A program made the position numbers and the translations under genes. A model generated the notes under the pieces. That model had not been told where the DNA came from. It saw only the letters and a list, made by a program, of their open reading frames with translations, and did not search any database. This document shows positions 53,931-63,506 of a DNA stretch of 64,000 nucleotides, in pieces. This stretch comes from Mycobacterium sp. (lineage in GTDB: Bacteria > Actinomycetota > Actinomycetes > Mycobacteriales > Mycobacteriaceae). Location of the stretch: assembly GCA_011620645.1 (NCBI GenBank), contig WOYS01000033.1:1-64000 (forward strand), in the 5' to 3' direction. Position 1 is the first letter of the stretch, and each line of letters opens with the position of its first letter.

Positions 53931-55157
53931 TCAGCCGGCGGACAGGTCCCACACGGCGACCTGTGACCCGGCGGCCACCTTGTCGACACCTACCGGGATG
54001 TCCAGCAGACAGTTCGACGATGCCAGCCAGCGCAGGTGATGCGAGGCCGGTGGCCCATAGCTGGTGACGGTATCGCCTGCGAGCAGGCCGCGTCGGAACT
54101 GGCGTTTGCCGGGCGGGGAGGTCAGGTCCTCGGCGAGCGTGGCGGTGATGCGGGGACGCTCCGGTGCCAAGCCCATCGCCGCGCGCAGTGCCGGGCGCAG
54201 GAACACCTCGAAGGACACCAGCGCGCTCACGGGGTTGCCGGGCAGGGTGACGATCGGTGTGCCGGCGACGCGCCCACAGCCCTGCGGCATTCCGGGTTGC
54301 ATGGCCACCTTGACGAACTGGACCTCGCCGCCGAGGGCATCCTTGACGACCTCGTAGGCGCCCGCGCTCACTCCGCCGGTGGTGATGATCAGGTCCGCCT
54401 GTTCGGCATGGGCGCCCAGCGCGGCCCGGAATGTGTCGACGTCGTCGCCGACCATGGTCGAGGCGATGACGTCGGCTCCCGCGTCGCGGACAGCGGCGGC
54501 CAGCATCACCGCATTGGATTCGTAGATCTGCCCGGGCTGCAGCGGCGTCCCCGGCGCCACCAGCTCCGAACCCGTCGACATCACCAGCACCCGGGGCCGC
54601 GGCAGCACACTGACCTCGGCCAGGCCCAGGGCGGCCACCAGACCCAGCGCGGCCGGGGTGAGGCGCTGACCGGTCGCCAGCACCGTCGTGCCTGCGGCGA
54701 CATCCTCACCGGCGCGCCGGATGTGCTGACCCTCGCGGGTGCTCGCGCGGATCTGCACCGCTGGCGCGCGCGTCGAAAAGGGGGTCGAAAAGGGGGCTGT
54801 GAAATCAGAATCCGTCGACTCGACGGGGACCACCGTGGTGGCCCCGAGCGGTAGCGGCGCGCCGGTCATGATGCGTTGTGCGGTACCGGGTTCCAATGGC
54901 CGGGTGTCGGCGCGCCCGGCCGGGATGTCATCGACGACCGGCAGTGTGACGGGATTCTCGGCCGTGGCGTTCACGATATCGGCGGCGAGCACCGCAAACC
55001 CGTCCATTGCCGAGTTGTCGAAACCGGGCAGCGACACCGCGGCGACGATATCGCCAGCCAGCACCAGCCCCAGGGCGTCGCCGGGTGCCATCGTCACCGC
55101 CGGGCGGCCCTGGATCAAACCGGCGATGACCTGCTGATGTTCGTCGACGGAGCGCAT
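53931..55157 (-). CDS. moeA2: Molybdopterin molybdenumtransferase MoeA
   Basis: Inserts molybdate into adenylated molybdopterin. The 408-residue protein shows LPGFDNSAMDGFAVLAADIV (N-terminal motif), RIMTGAPLPLGATTVVPVE, VLVMSTGSELVAPG and TTGGVSAGAYEVVKDAL, the MoeA/MogA active-site loop, plus TPIVTLPGNPVSALVSFEVF. A 12-bp repeat inserts a second FSTPF-like unit (FTAPFSTPFSTRAP) at about residue 128. The ATG at 55157 follows the SDR gene by 2 nt. Confidence 0.93.
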   Translation of the reverse strand: MRSVDEHQQVIAGLIQGRPAVTMAPGDALGLVLAGDIVAAVSLPGFDNSAMDGFAVLAADIVNATAENPVTLPVVDDIPAGRADTRPLEPGTAQRIMTGAPLPLGATTVVPVESTDSDFTAPFSTPFSTRAPAVQIRASTREGQHIRRAGEDVAAGTTVLATGQRLTPAALGLVAALGLAEVSVLPRPRVLVMSTGSELVAPGTPLQPGQIYESNAVMLAAAVRDAGADVIASTMVGDDVDTFRAALGAHAEQADLIITTGGVSAGAYEVVKDALGGEVQFVKVAMQPGMPQGCGRVAGTPIVTLPGNPVSALVSFEVFLRPALRAAMGLAPERPRITATLAEDLTSPPGKRQFRRGLLAGDTVTSYGPPASHHLRWLASSNCLLDIPVGVDKVAAGSQVAVWDLSAG

Positions 55158-55159
55158 CG

Positions 55160-56083
55160 CTAGACGGGGAAGCCGACGCCGGTGAGCTCCTCGGACACCG
55201 TCCACAACCGGCGCTGGATGCGGGTGTCGTGCGACTGCGCGCTGGAGGTCACGAGCTGTGGATGTCCGACGATTCCCATGGCGGCGATCGGGAAGGCCGG
55301 TCCGTAGTACTGCCCGCCGCGCACCGCCGGATCGGTGGCGGCACGCAGGGTGGCCAGCGCGCCGACCAGCGGCGAGTTGGTGACCAGACCGGCCAGCGTG
55401 TTGAAACCGGGCAGGTTGGCGCCGGGGATGTGACGCGTTAGTTCGGTGTTGGAGACGCCGGGGTGGGCGGCGACCGAGAGAGTGTTCTTGCCTGCCAGGC
55501 GGCGGTTCAGCTGATAGCTGAACATCAGGTTGGCCAGCTTGGACTGACCGTAGGCCGCGACCCGGTTGTACCTGGTGTGCTCCCACTGCAGATCGTCGAA
55601 GTGGATCGCTGCCTGATTGCGGTGGGCAATGCTGGCCAGTGCCACCACCCGCGAATTTTCCACGGGCAGAATGTTTTCCAGCAGCAGGCCGGTGAGTGCG
55701 AAATGGCCGAGGTGGTTGGTGCCGAACTGCAGCTCGAAACCGTCGGCGGTGGTCTGCTTCGGCGGGTACATCACCCCGGCATTGTTGATCAGCAGATCGA
55801 TGCGCGGGTAGTCGGCCTTGAGCTGCTCGGCCGCGGTGCGGACCGACTGCAGCGAGCCGAGGTCGAGGGCGACGACCTTGAGGTCGGCGTCCGGTACGGC
55901 GGCGCGGATCTTGGATGCCGCACCTGCACCCTTGGCGGTGTCCCGTACCGCGATGACGACCTGCGCGCCGCGGTCGGCGAGCACCCTGGCCGTCTCGTAG
56001 CCGAGGCCGGTGTTCGAACCCGTGACGATCGCGACCCGCCCGGACTGGTCGGGGACATCTGATTCGGTCCATTTCTGGCTCAT
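55160..56083 (-). CDS. Short-chain dehydrogenase/reductase (retinol dehydrogenase-like)
   Basis: A 307-residue [23 protein letters not shown] is the cofactor loop, [14 protein letters not shown] the central strand, [11 protein letters not shown] carries the Ser, and [15 protein letters not shown] is the YxxxK catalytic pair. The C-terminal [12 protein letters not shown] is typical of the group similar to Rv0439c. The ATG at 56083 has TATGTT 6 nt upstream (leaderless). It is probably co-transcribed with moeA2. The substrate is unknown. Confidence 0.9.
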   Translation of the reverse strand: MSQKWTESDVPDQSGRVAIVTGSNTGLGYETARVLADRGAQVVIAVRDTAKGAGAASKIRAAVPDADLKVVALDLGSLQSVRTAAEQLKADYPRIDLLINNAGVMYPPKQTTADGFELQFGTNHLGHFALTGLLLENILPVENSRVVALASIAHRNQAAIHFDDLQWEHTRYNRVAAYGQSKLANLMFSYQLNRRLAGKNTLSVAAHPGVSNTELTRHIPGANLPGFNTLAGLVTNSPLVGALATLRAATDPAVRGGQYYGPAFPIAAMGIVGHPQLVTSSAQSHDTRIQRRLWTVSEELTGVGFPV

Positions 56084-56189
56084 ACCTAGAACATACGGAC
56101 CCCGACCGCCATGCTCGAGTGATGGGTGCACCCCAGTCGCAGCGCACCCCACCGCATCCCCGTGGGTCGCAGACGGTGTGTGGTGCGCA

Positions 56190-56202
56190 TAGTCTCGCTG
56201 CA
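56190..56202 (+). promoter_or_regulatory. Probable -10 box giving a leaderless HAD phosphatase transcript
   Basis: TAGTCT at 56190-56195 fits TANNNT and ends 6 nt before the ATG at 56202. There is no ribosome-binding site. Confidence 0.45.
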
Positions 56203-57017
56203 TGGCTATCGGTGGAGTCCTTTTCGATATAGACGGGGTGCTGGTGACCTCATGGCGGCCGATCGAGGGCGCCGCCCGGACGCTGCAGGTGTTGGCGGAC
56301 AATCAGATTGCGCGGTCCTACCTGACCAACACCACCACCCGCACCCGCACCCAGATCTCCGACCTGCTCACCGAGGCGGGCATGCCGGTCAGCCCGGACG
56401 AGGTGATCACCGCCGCGGCGCTCACCGCCGATTACGTTCGCGACAGGTATCCGGGCGCCCGATGTTTCCTGGTGAACAGCGGTCAGATCGCCGAGGACAT
56501 GCCGGGGGTGGACATCGTCTACTCCGCCGAGTTCACCGGTCCGGGTGCCCCGGCCACCCCGGATGTGGTGCTGCTCGGCGGCGCCGGACCCGAGTACAAC
56601 CACCTGACCCTGTCATGGGTGTACGACTGGATGGCCCAGGGCGTCCCGGTGGTGGCCATGCACCGCAGCATGTCGTGGACCACCACCCACGGGTTGCGCA
56701 TCGACACCGGCATGTACCTCCTGGGCATGGAGGAGTGCTCGGGCCGCAAGGCCACCGCCGTCGGGAAGCCGGCGCCCGAGGGATTCCTGTCGGCGGCCAA
56801 CCTGCTCGGGGTGAACGCCGACGAGATGTACATGGTCGGCGATGACCTCAACAACGATGTGCTGGCCGCCCAGGTGGTCGGGATGACCGGCGTGCTGGTG
56901 CGCACCGGCAAGTTCCGTCAGAACACGCTGGACCGTTGGGCCGCAGATGAATTCGCCATGCAACCCAGTCATGTCATCGAATCGGTGGCTGGCCTGCCGG
57001 AGCTGTTGGGGCTCTAG
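56202..57017 (+). CDS. HAD-IIA family hydrolase (NagD-like phosphatase)
   Basis: A 271-residue phosphatase: [13 protein letters not shown] (nucleophile DxD), [14 protein letters not shown] (motif II), the capping domain in the middle, [20 protein letters not shown] with the motif III Lys, and [20 protein letters not shown] (motif IV, DDxxxD). It ends GLPELLGL. It overlaps the convergent helicase gene by 4 nt. The physiological substrate is unknown. Confidence 0.87.
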   Translation: MAIGGVLFDIDGVLVTSWRPIEGAARTLQVLADNQIARSYLTNTTTRTRTQISDLLTEAGMPVSPDEVITAAALTADYVRDRYPGARCFLVNSGQIAEDMPGVDIVYSAEFTGPGAPATPDVVLLGGAGPEYNHLTLSWVYDWMAQGVPVVAMHRSMSWTTTHGLRIDTGMYLLGMEECSGRKATAVGKPAPEGFLSAANLLGVNADEMYMVGDDLNNDVLAAQVVGMTGVLVRTGKFRQNTLDRWAADEFAMQPSHVIESVAGLPELLGL

Positions 57018-58714
57018 CGGGACGGCGGTCTCAGACTGCGCACCGCGTCGATGCGGGCCTTGATCTGATCGCCGGTGGCCGCCGCAAGGGGCGGGCCGCC
57101 GCATATCTCGCGTAGCTCGTTGTGGATCTGACCGTGCGTCTTGCCGGTGCGGTGATGCGCGATCGACACCAGGGTGTTCAGTTCACGGCGGAGTTCCTGC
57201 AGGTGGCCGTGGGTGGTCCGCGGCGCCGCCGCCCCGGATGCGGTGCGTTTCTGCAACTGCTCGTCCTGGCGGCGGCTCAGCAGATCGCGCATCTGGCGCG
57301 CATCCAGCAGGCCGGGGATGCCGAGATAGTCGGCCTCTTCGTCGCTGCCGGCCGGGGTTGCGGTGCCGAACGACGATCCGTCGAAGATGACCTGATCGAG
57401 CTCGGCATCGGCGCCCAGGGACTCGAAACCCCGTTCCGGGTCGGTCTTTTCGTCCTTGGTCTTGTTCGCGTCCTCGAGCAGCGCATCCTCTAGGCCGTCG
57501 GTTTCGCGGTGCGGCTTGCCCAGCACGTGGTTGCGCTGAGCCTCCAGTTCGCTGGCCAGCCGCAGCAGGTTAGGCACCGAAGGCAGGAAGATGCTGGCCG
57601 TCTCACCGGCCTTGCGGCTGCGTACGAACCGGCCGATCGCCTGGGCGAAGAACAGAGGTGTCGAGGCGCTGGTGGCGTAGACGCCGACGGCGAGCCGGGG
57701 CACGTCCACGCCCTCGGAGACCATGCGCACCGCGACCATCCACGGTGAGGAGGAGTCGGAGAACTCCGAGATGCGGCTCGATGCCGTCGGATCGTCGGAG
57801 AGCACCACTGTCGGTGCCTCGCCGGTGAGGGTCGTCAGCAGCTTGGCGTAGGCGCGGGCGGTCGTTTGATCGGAGGCGATGATCATGCCGCCGGCATCGG
57901 GGACATGGGCGCGCTTCTGCTGCAGCCGCCGGTTCGCGGCGGCGATCACCGCGGGCATCCACTGGCCCTCGGGGTTCAGCGCGGTGCGCCAGGCACGCGC
58001 CGTCTGCTCGGCATTGAGAGGCTCGCCCAGGCGTGCCGCGTGCTCCTCGCCGGCGCTGTCGCGCCAACGGGCCTCGCCCGAGTAGGCCATGAACACCACC
58101 GGGCGCACCACACCGTCGGCCAGCGCCTCGGAGTAGCCGTAGATGTGATCGGCCTTGGAGCGCTGGAAGCCCGCGCCGTCGGTTTCGTAGGTGACGAATG
58201 GGATCGCGCTGTCGTCGCTGCGAAATGGGGTACCGGTCAATGCCAGCCGCCGCGTCGCGTCGTCGTAGGCCTCCCGGATGGCGTCGCCCCAGCTTTTGGC
58301 GTCGCCGCCGTGGTGGATCTCGTCGAAGATGACCAGCGTCTTGTGGTTCTCGGTGCGCACCCGATGCCGGGTGGGGTGGCTGGCCACCTGGGCGTAGGTG
58401 ACGACGATGCCGTGGTAATCGGTGGAGGTGTGTCCCGCCGAGTTGCTGAACTTGGGGTCCAGCGCCATCCCGAGCCGAGCGGCCGCCTGCGCCCACTGCG
58501 TCTTGAGATGCTCGGTGGGCACCACCACCACGATCTGCGTCACGGTGCCGTCGGCCAGCAACTCGCCGGCGACGCGCAATGCAAAGGCCGTCTTGCCGGC
58601 ACCCGGGGTCGCGACAGCCAGGAAGTCCTTCGGCCTGGCGGCGAGATACTTCACCAGCGCCCGACGCTGCCAGCCCCGCAAAGCCTGGGTGCTGGGCGCT
58701 TCGTATGCCCGCAC
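57014..58714 (-). CDS. DEAD/DEAH superfamily II helicase
   Basis: A 566-residue helicase. RGWQRRALVKYLAARPKDFL is the Q-like region, then motif I VATPGAGKTAFALRVAG, motif II VIFDEIHHGGDAKSWG, motif III RLALTGTPFRSD, the second RecA domain with VAVRMVSEGVDVPRLAVGVY, and motif VI FFAQAIGRFVRSRKAG. The last about 150 residues are charged and of unknown role. Its pattern is typical of a conserved actinobacterial DNA/RNA helicase. No restriction or methylase partner lies nearby. Confidence 0.87.
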   Translation of the reverse strand: MRAYEAPSTQALRGWQRRALVKYLAARPKDFLAVATPGAGKTAFALRVAGELLADGTVTQIVVVVPTEHLKTQWAQAAARLGMALDPKFSNSAGHTSTDYHGIVVTYAQVASHPTRHRVRTENHKTLVIFDEIHHGGDAKSWGDAIREAYDDATRRLALTGTPFRSDDSAIPFVTYETDGAGFQRSKADHIYGYSEALADGVVRPVVFMAYSGEARWRDSAGEEHAARLGEPLNAEQTARAWRTALNPEGQWMPAVIAAANRRLQQKRAHVPDAGGMIIASDQTTARAYAKLLTTLTGEAPTVVLSDDPTASSRISEFSDSSSPWMVAVRMVSEGVDVPRLAVGVYATSASTPLFFAQAIGRFVRSRKAGETASIFLPSVPNLLRLASELEAQRNHVLGKPHRETDGLEDALLEDANKTKDEKTDPERGFESLGADAELDQVIFDGSSFGTATPAGSDEEADYLGIPGLLDARQMRDLLSRRQDEQLQKRTASGAAAPRTTHGHLQELRRELNTLVSIAHHRTGKTHGQIHNELREICGGPPLAAATGDQIKARIDAVRSLRPPSR

Positions 58715-58877
58715 CCGAGACTCCTATCTGGTCGAAGGGCAGTCTAGGGCAAGGGGTTACGTGCGCGCATATCCGCAGGGGCGTGCCGCTCGTCCGGGAA
58801 TCAGACGCTGGGATTGACGCCATGAGAGACTCCTGTCAGGCGTAAACGGGGTGGATACTCCGGTTGCTTCCGATTAT

Positions 58878-58895
58878 GCGGAACGAACGCTCCGC
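58878..58895. promoter_or_regulatory. Palindromic operator upstream of the TetR gene
   Basis: GCGGA-N8-TCCGC forms an inverted repeat at 58878-58895, 25 bp upstream of the TetR start and close to the likely transcription start. It is a good candidate for autoregulation by the TetR protein. Confidence 0.45.
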
Positions 58896-58920
58896 TTTTG
58901 TTCCCCGGGAGGTCTTGGAT

Positions 58921-59481
58921 ATGCGCGCCGACGCGGCCCGTAATCGCGCACGCGTCCTCGCGGTGGCCTACGAGACGTTCGCCGCCGAAGGTCTCGGTGT
59001 GCCCGTCGACGAGATCGCCCGTCGCGCCGGTGTCGGCGCGGGCACCGTCTACCGCCACTTCCCCGCCAAACAGGATCTTTTCCGGGCGGTGATCGCGGAC
59101 CGGATGCAGCAGATCGTCGACGAGGGGCGCGCACTGCTCGTGTCGGACCCGGCGGGTGCGATCTTCAGCCTGATGCGGGCCGTGGTGCTGGATTGGGGCG
59201 CCACCGACCGCGGACTGGTCGAGGCATTCTCCGGCGCGGGGGTCGACATCAACCACGCGGTGCCCGGGGCCGAAGCGGAGTTCCTCGCGATGATGGGTGA
59301 TCTGCTGACCGCGGGTCAGGCCGCCGGCACCTTACGGGCAGATGTCGCCGTGCCGGAGGTCAAGGGTCTCGTGGTGGGACTGCAGGCGATACAGGCCTAC
59401 GACGCCGCGGTCGTCGACACGGCGTTGGCCGTCGTGTTCGACGGGTTGCGAAACGACCGATTCCACGGTGAGAGCAGCTAG
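58921..59481 (+). CDS. TetR-family transcriptional regulator
   Basis: About 186 residues. The N-terminal DNA-binding part reads ARNRARVLAVAYETFAAEGL, then VPVDEIARRAGVGAGTVYRH, the classic TetR helix-turn-helix. The ligand-binding C-terminal domain is poorly conserved, as usual. ATG at 58921 is chosen for its GGGAGG ribosome-binding site 8 nt upstream; an ATG at 58864 would start inside the promoter and operator. It precedes groEL2 but has its own promoter. No obvious target gene flanks it except the helicase. Confidence 0.85.
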   Translation: MRADAARNRARVLAVAYETFAAEGLGVPVDEIARRAGVGAGTVYRHFPAKQDLFRAVIADRMQQIVDEGRALLVSDPAGAIFSLMRAVVLDWGATDRGLVEAFSGAGVDINHAVPGAEAEFLAMMGDLLTAGQAAGTLRADVAVPEVKGLVVGLQAIQAYDAAVVDTALAVVFDGLRNDRFHGESS

Positions 59482-59486
59482 CCAAC

Positions 59487-59513
59487 CTTGCACTCGCCAT
59501 GGTCGAGTGCTAA
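59487..59513. promoter_or_regulatory. CIRCE element 1 (HrcA operator) of groEL2
   Basis: Left arm CTTGCACTC, 9-nt spacer, right arm GAGTGCTAA. This matches the CIRCE consensus TTAGCACTC-N9-GAGTGCTAA with two mismatches in the left arm. It is the HrcA repressor site. Confidence 0.9.
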
Positions 59514-59521
59514 AAATGATG

Positions 59522-59548
59522 TTGGCACTCTCGATTAGTGAGTGCTAG
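59522..59548. promoter_or_regulatory. CIRCE element 2 (HrcA operator) of groEL2
   Basis: Left arm TTGGCACTC, 9-nt spacer TCGATTAGT, right arm GAGTGCTAG. It starts 35 bp downstream of the first element, nearly three and a half helical turns centre to centre. Two adjacent operators suggest tight heat-shock control. Confidence 0.9.
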
Positions 59549-59606
59549 GTCGGGCCGGTGAGGCAGGGAGCACACCCACGCCGTCCGTCGCGGGCACTGA
59601 ACCTGA

Positions 59607-61274
<1,668 letters not shown>

Positions 61275-61292
61275 GTCCAAGTTTCTGAGGAG

Positions 61293-61326
61293 AGGCCCGG
61301 TCCCGTTCGCGGGGCCGGGCCTTTCG
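61293..61326 (+). terminator. Rho-independent terminator of groEL2
   Basis: AGGCCCGG at 61293-61300 pairs with CCGGGCCT at 61315-61322 around inner bases GGTCCC/GGGGCC. The strong GC hairpin is followed by TTTCGT, 18 nt after the groEL2 stop. Confidence 0.8.
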
Positions 61327-61329
61327 TAA

Positions 61330-61820
61330 TGTCGCCCTGAGCGCGCCGGCGGATAACGGACAGAATGTCGGCGACGACCACGTGCCAGCGATAGACAACA
61401 TCCTCATAGGTCAGTCGAACCACCACAAACCCCAAGCCGGTAGCCGCTCTGTCCCTCGTCCGGTCGGACTGGTACTTGGGTAGAGAAGGTCGACTCGCCC
61501 CACTCCCGGAATGTCCACTTGGGACCGTGGACCGGCGTGCCCGCGACGAGTACCGGATGTGCAGTGCGGAATCGCCGAACCCAGACGCGACGCAGGCGTA
61601 GTGCTGAGACGCAACTCGGGACACCTCCGGCTGAGACCGCGCGGACGACCTGCGGGTCGGCGGACTGACTGGCATACCAGCCGCGCCGAACCTGCAGCCA
61701 ACCCTGCGCTTTGATTCGCGGTGGCGACCACCCGCCCGCACGCAGCTGTGCGGTGGACACCACCCCGCCATTCGCCGCGAGGACGTGCGCAATCTCTACC
61801 ACCGTCCAATTGCAGCCCAC
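61330..61820 (-). pseudogene. Remnant of an AbiEi-like/DUF559 protein gene
   Basis: From 61820 one frame gives the N-terminal winged-helix part (VVEIAHVLAANGGVVSTAQL, WLQVRRGWYASQSADPQVVR) typical of AbiEi-type antitoxin domains. A neighbouring frame then gives SALHIRYSSRARR, and its end reads LGFVVVRLTYEDVVYRWHVV then VADILSVIRRR, like the C-terminus of DUF559 (Vsr-like nuclease fold) proteins. At least one frameshift has occurred and roughly half of the usual 280-300 residues is missing. It lies between the groEL2 terminator and the PPOX gene. Confidence 0.65.
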
Positions 61821-61883
61821 GAAAAGTGGTGGCGACAGCCCCGGCCGCCAACCTGTGGATAACTCGGGGAGGTCTGATCACTC

Positions 61884-62324
61884 CTACGGCGGTCCGCCGG
61901 GTTTCAGGGAAACGCCGGGCTTCAGGGAAACGCCGGGCTTCAGGGAAACGCCGGGCTTCAGGGAAACACAGTCGTGCAGACCGCCCGGATCGGTGCCCTC
62001 CCCCGGCTCGATGGCGCTGCGGTGCAGCACCGCACGGCCGGGGGTCAGGCGCACTCCGACATCGGTGACCTCGGCCGTGCCGTCGACGATCAGCGAGTAG
62101 CCCGTCGGCTCCCGCGGCGGCCACAGCACGGTGACGGCCCCGTGGGCGGCGGCGTTACGCCGGGTGGTGCCCCCGAGCGGACCGATGGTGAACACGCCGG
62201 CATCGAAGATCGGCGTGACGGCCACCGTGTGCGCACGGAAGTCATCGCCGACGGTGATCAGATAGCCGAACGGGAACTCCGCCAGCGTCTCGGCGAGCTT
62301 GTCCAGGTCGACCTTCACGCTCAT
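61884..62324 (-). CDS. Pyridoxamine 5'-phosphate oxidase-family protein with a repeat-extended C-terminus
   Basis: A 146-residue split-barrel flavin/F420-binding protein. It shows LAETLAEFPFGYLITVGDDF, TVAVTPIFDAGVFTIGPLGG and TRRNAAAHGAVTVLWPPREP then GYSLIVDGTAEV. It is small, like many mycobacterial PPOX proteins. The last about 24 residues are four copies of VSLKPG from an 18-bp tandem repeat, which leaves the frame open. The ATG at 62324 has TATTCT 6 nt upstream (leaderless). The cofactor and substrate are unknown. Confidence 0.82.
   Translation of the reverse strand: MSVKVDLDKLAETLAEFPFGYLITVGDDFRAHTVAVTPIFDAGVFTIGPLGGTTRRNAAAHGAVTVLWPPREPTGYSLIVDGTAEVTDVGVRLTPGRAVLHRSAIEPGEGTDPGGLHDCVSLKPGVSLKPGVSLKPGVSLKPGGPP
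61903..61970. repeat. 18-bp tandem repeat (about 3.8 copies) in the PPOX gene
   Basis: The unit TTCAGGGAAACGCCGGGC starts at 61903, 61921, 61939 and (partial, 13 nt) 61957. The three full copies are identical. The length keeps frame and encodes VSLKPG repeats at the protein C-terminus, so copy number can vary without breaking the gene. Confidence 0.92.
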
Positions 62325-62422
62325 GAGGTGAGAATACGGTGTGCCATCGGCGTGAGGATCTATGGGCGAAACGGCGCAACTGAGCGTGGTCTGCGAAATC
62401 TGGATCGGTTGGCGGGCAGGAA

Positions 62423-62861
62423 CTATAGCTCAGGAACAGCAGGAGTGGGCCTGGGTTGGCGCCCCCGCACCAGTCGCCCGGGTCGTGCCGCGGTGGGCAC
62501 CCCGTTCTCTGCGATGATCTCCCCGGCGACGATGGTCGCGACGTAGCCGTCGGCGCGCTGCTCGAGGCGGCGGCCCCCGGCGGGTAGATCGGCCTTCACC
62601 GTCGGCTGGTGCAGGCGCATGGCGCCGGCGTCGATGATGTTGAAGTCGGCCTTGTACCCGCCGGTCAGCTGCCCTCGGTCGGCCATTCCGGCGATACGGG
62701 CAGGCACCGATGTCAGCTCCTGGATCACGCAGTCATCACGCCGTGCGCCGAGGACGGTGTCATGCGATCACCCCATCGGATACCGCCACGTCCCCGACGT
62801 ACGGATCGCCTCCGAGTCCGTCGACGATGGTGCCACCCCGAATGGCGAGCTCATAGGTCAT
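62423..62861 (-). pseudogene. Amidohydrolase (N-acyl-D-amino-acid deacylase-like) with large internal deletion
   Basis: The first 33 codons from 62861 read MTYELAIRGGTIVDGLGGDP then YVGDVAVSDGVIA and hit a stop at 62760, exactly the N-terminal strand pair of D-aminoacylase-type amidohydrolases. A second piece (about 62734-62423) reads IQELTSVPARIAGMADRGQL and GYKADFNIIDAGAM, ending VRGRQPRPTPAVPEL, the C-terminus of the same family. About 400-450 residues with all metal ligands are missing. It is not functional. Confidence 0.72.
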
Positions 62862-62883
62862 ACCCCGAATGTAGGGTGACCGT

Positions 62884-62895
62884 GTGATAGATCAC
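62884..62895. promoter_or_regulatory. GTGAT-AG-ATCAC palindrome
   Basis: A 12-bp palindrome with 5-bp arms lies between the divergent amidohydrolase remnant and the DinB-like gene. The half-sites resemble GntR/FadR-type operators. No cognate regulator gene is adjacent. Confidence 0.35.
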
Positions 62896-62942
62896 TTCGG
62901 AATCAGCTGTGCGGATTGGGACAAGTCGAGGGTCACACCGGC

Positions 62943-63452
62943 ATGAGGGCCGAGCAGGAGCTGCTGCGGGATTCGTTCACCCGGCTCATCGAGCATGTCG
63001 ACGAGCTGACCGACGGACTGTCCGGCGAGGTGTCGTCGTGGCAACCGGTGGCCGGCGCGAATAGCATTGCCTGGCTGATCTGGCACAGCGCCCGCTGTCA
63101 GGATCTGCAGCTGTGCGATATCGCAGGCATCGAACAGGTGTGGACCCGCGACGGCTGGGTGGATCGCTTCGGACTCGGTCTGCCGCCCAATGACATCGGA
63201 TACGGCCACGGGCCTGATGAGGTGGCCAGGGTGCGCGCCTCGGCCGAGTTGCTGAGTGGGTACTACCGCGCGGTGCACAAGGTGACCTTGGAGTACGTGG
63301 CCTCACTCGAGGAGGGCGAGCTCGAGCGCATCGTCGACGATAACTGGGACCCGCCGGTGACGGCGAGTGCGCGGCTGGTCAGCATCATCGACGATTGCGC
63401 GCAGCACCTCGGGCAGGCCAAATACATCAAGGGCACCCTGAAGTCCACTTGA
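62943..63452 (+). CDS. DinB-superfamily protein (DUF664-like)
   Basis: A 169-residue four-helix protein: MRAEQELLRDSFTRLIEHVD, then SIAWLIWHSARCQDLQLCDI with the first metal-type His, and the late VSIIDDCAQHLGQAKYIKG with the third. The spacing matches DinB/mycothiol-dependent-enzyme folds. In mycobacteria such proteins are often thiol-transferases, but the substrate here is unknown. ATG at 62943 is preferred over the in-frame TTG at 62916. Confidence 0.82.
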   Translation: MRAEQELLRDSFTRLIEHVDELTDGLSGEVSSWQPVAGANSIAWLIWHSARCQDLQLCDIAGIEQVWTRDGWVDRFGLGLPPNDIGYGHGPDEVARVRASAELLSGYYRAVHKVTLEYVASLEEGELERIVDDNWDPPVTASARLVSIIDDCAQHLGQAKYIKGTLKST

Positions 63453-63493
63453 CACGCGTTGACCCCGGTGCGGTATACGTCACAGCCCGGGTT

Positions 63494-63506
63494 TAGCATG
63501 GGACTA
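63494..63506 (+). promoter_or_regulatory. Probable -10 box giving a leaderless aldehyde dehydrogenase transcript
   Basis: TAGCAT at 63494-63499 fits TANNNT and is 6 nt before the ATG at 63506. No ribosome-binding site is visible. Confidence 0.5.

Noticed and set aside
53931..56147. 738-codon frame that would fuse an SDR-like region to MoeA
   Set aside because: The first 330 codons are the off-frame shadow of the SDR gene; MoeA begins at the ATG at 55157.
61903..61970. CRISPR-like regular repeats
   Set aside because: The repeats are directly adjacent without spacers and keep the PPOX reading frame, so this is a minisatellite.
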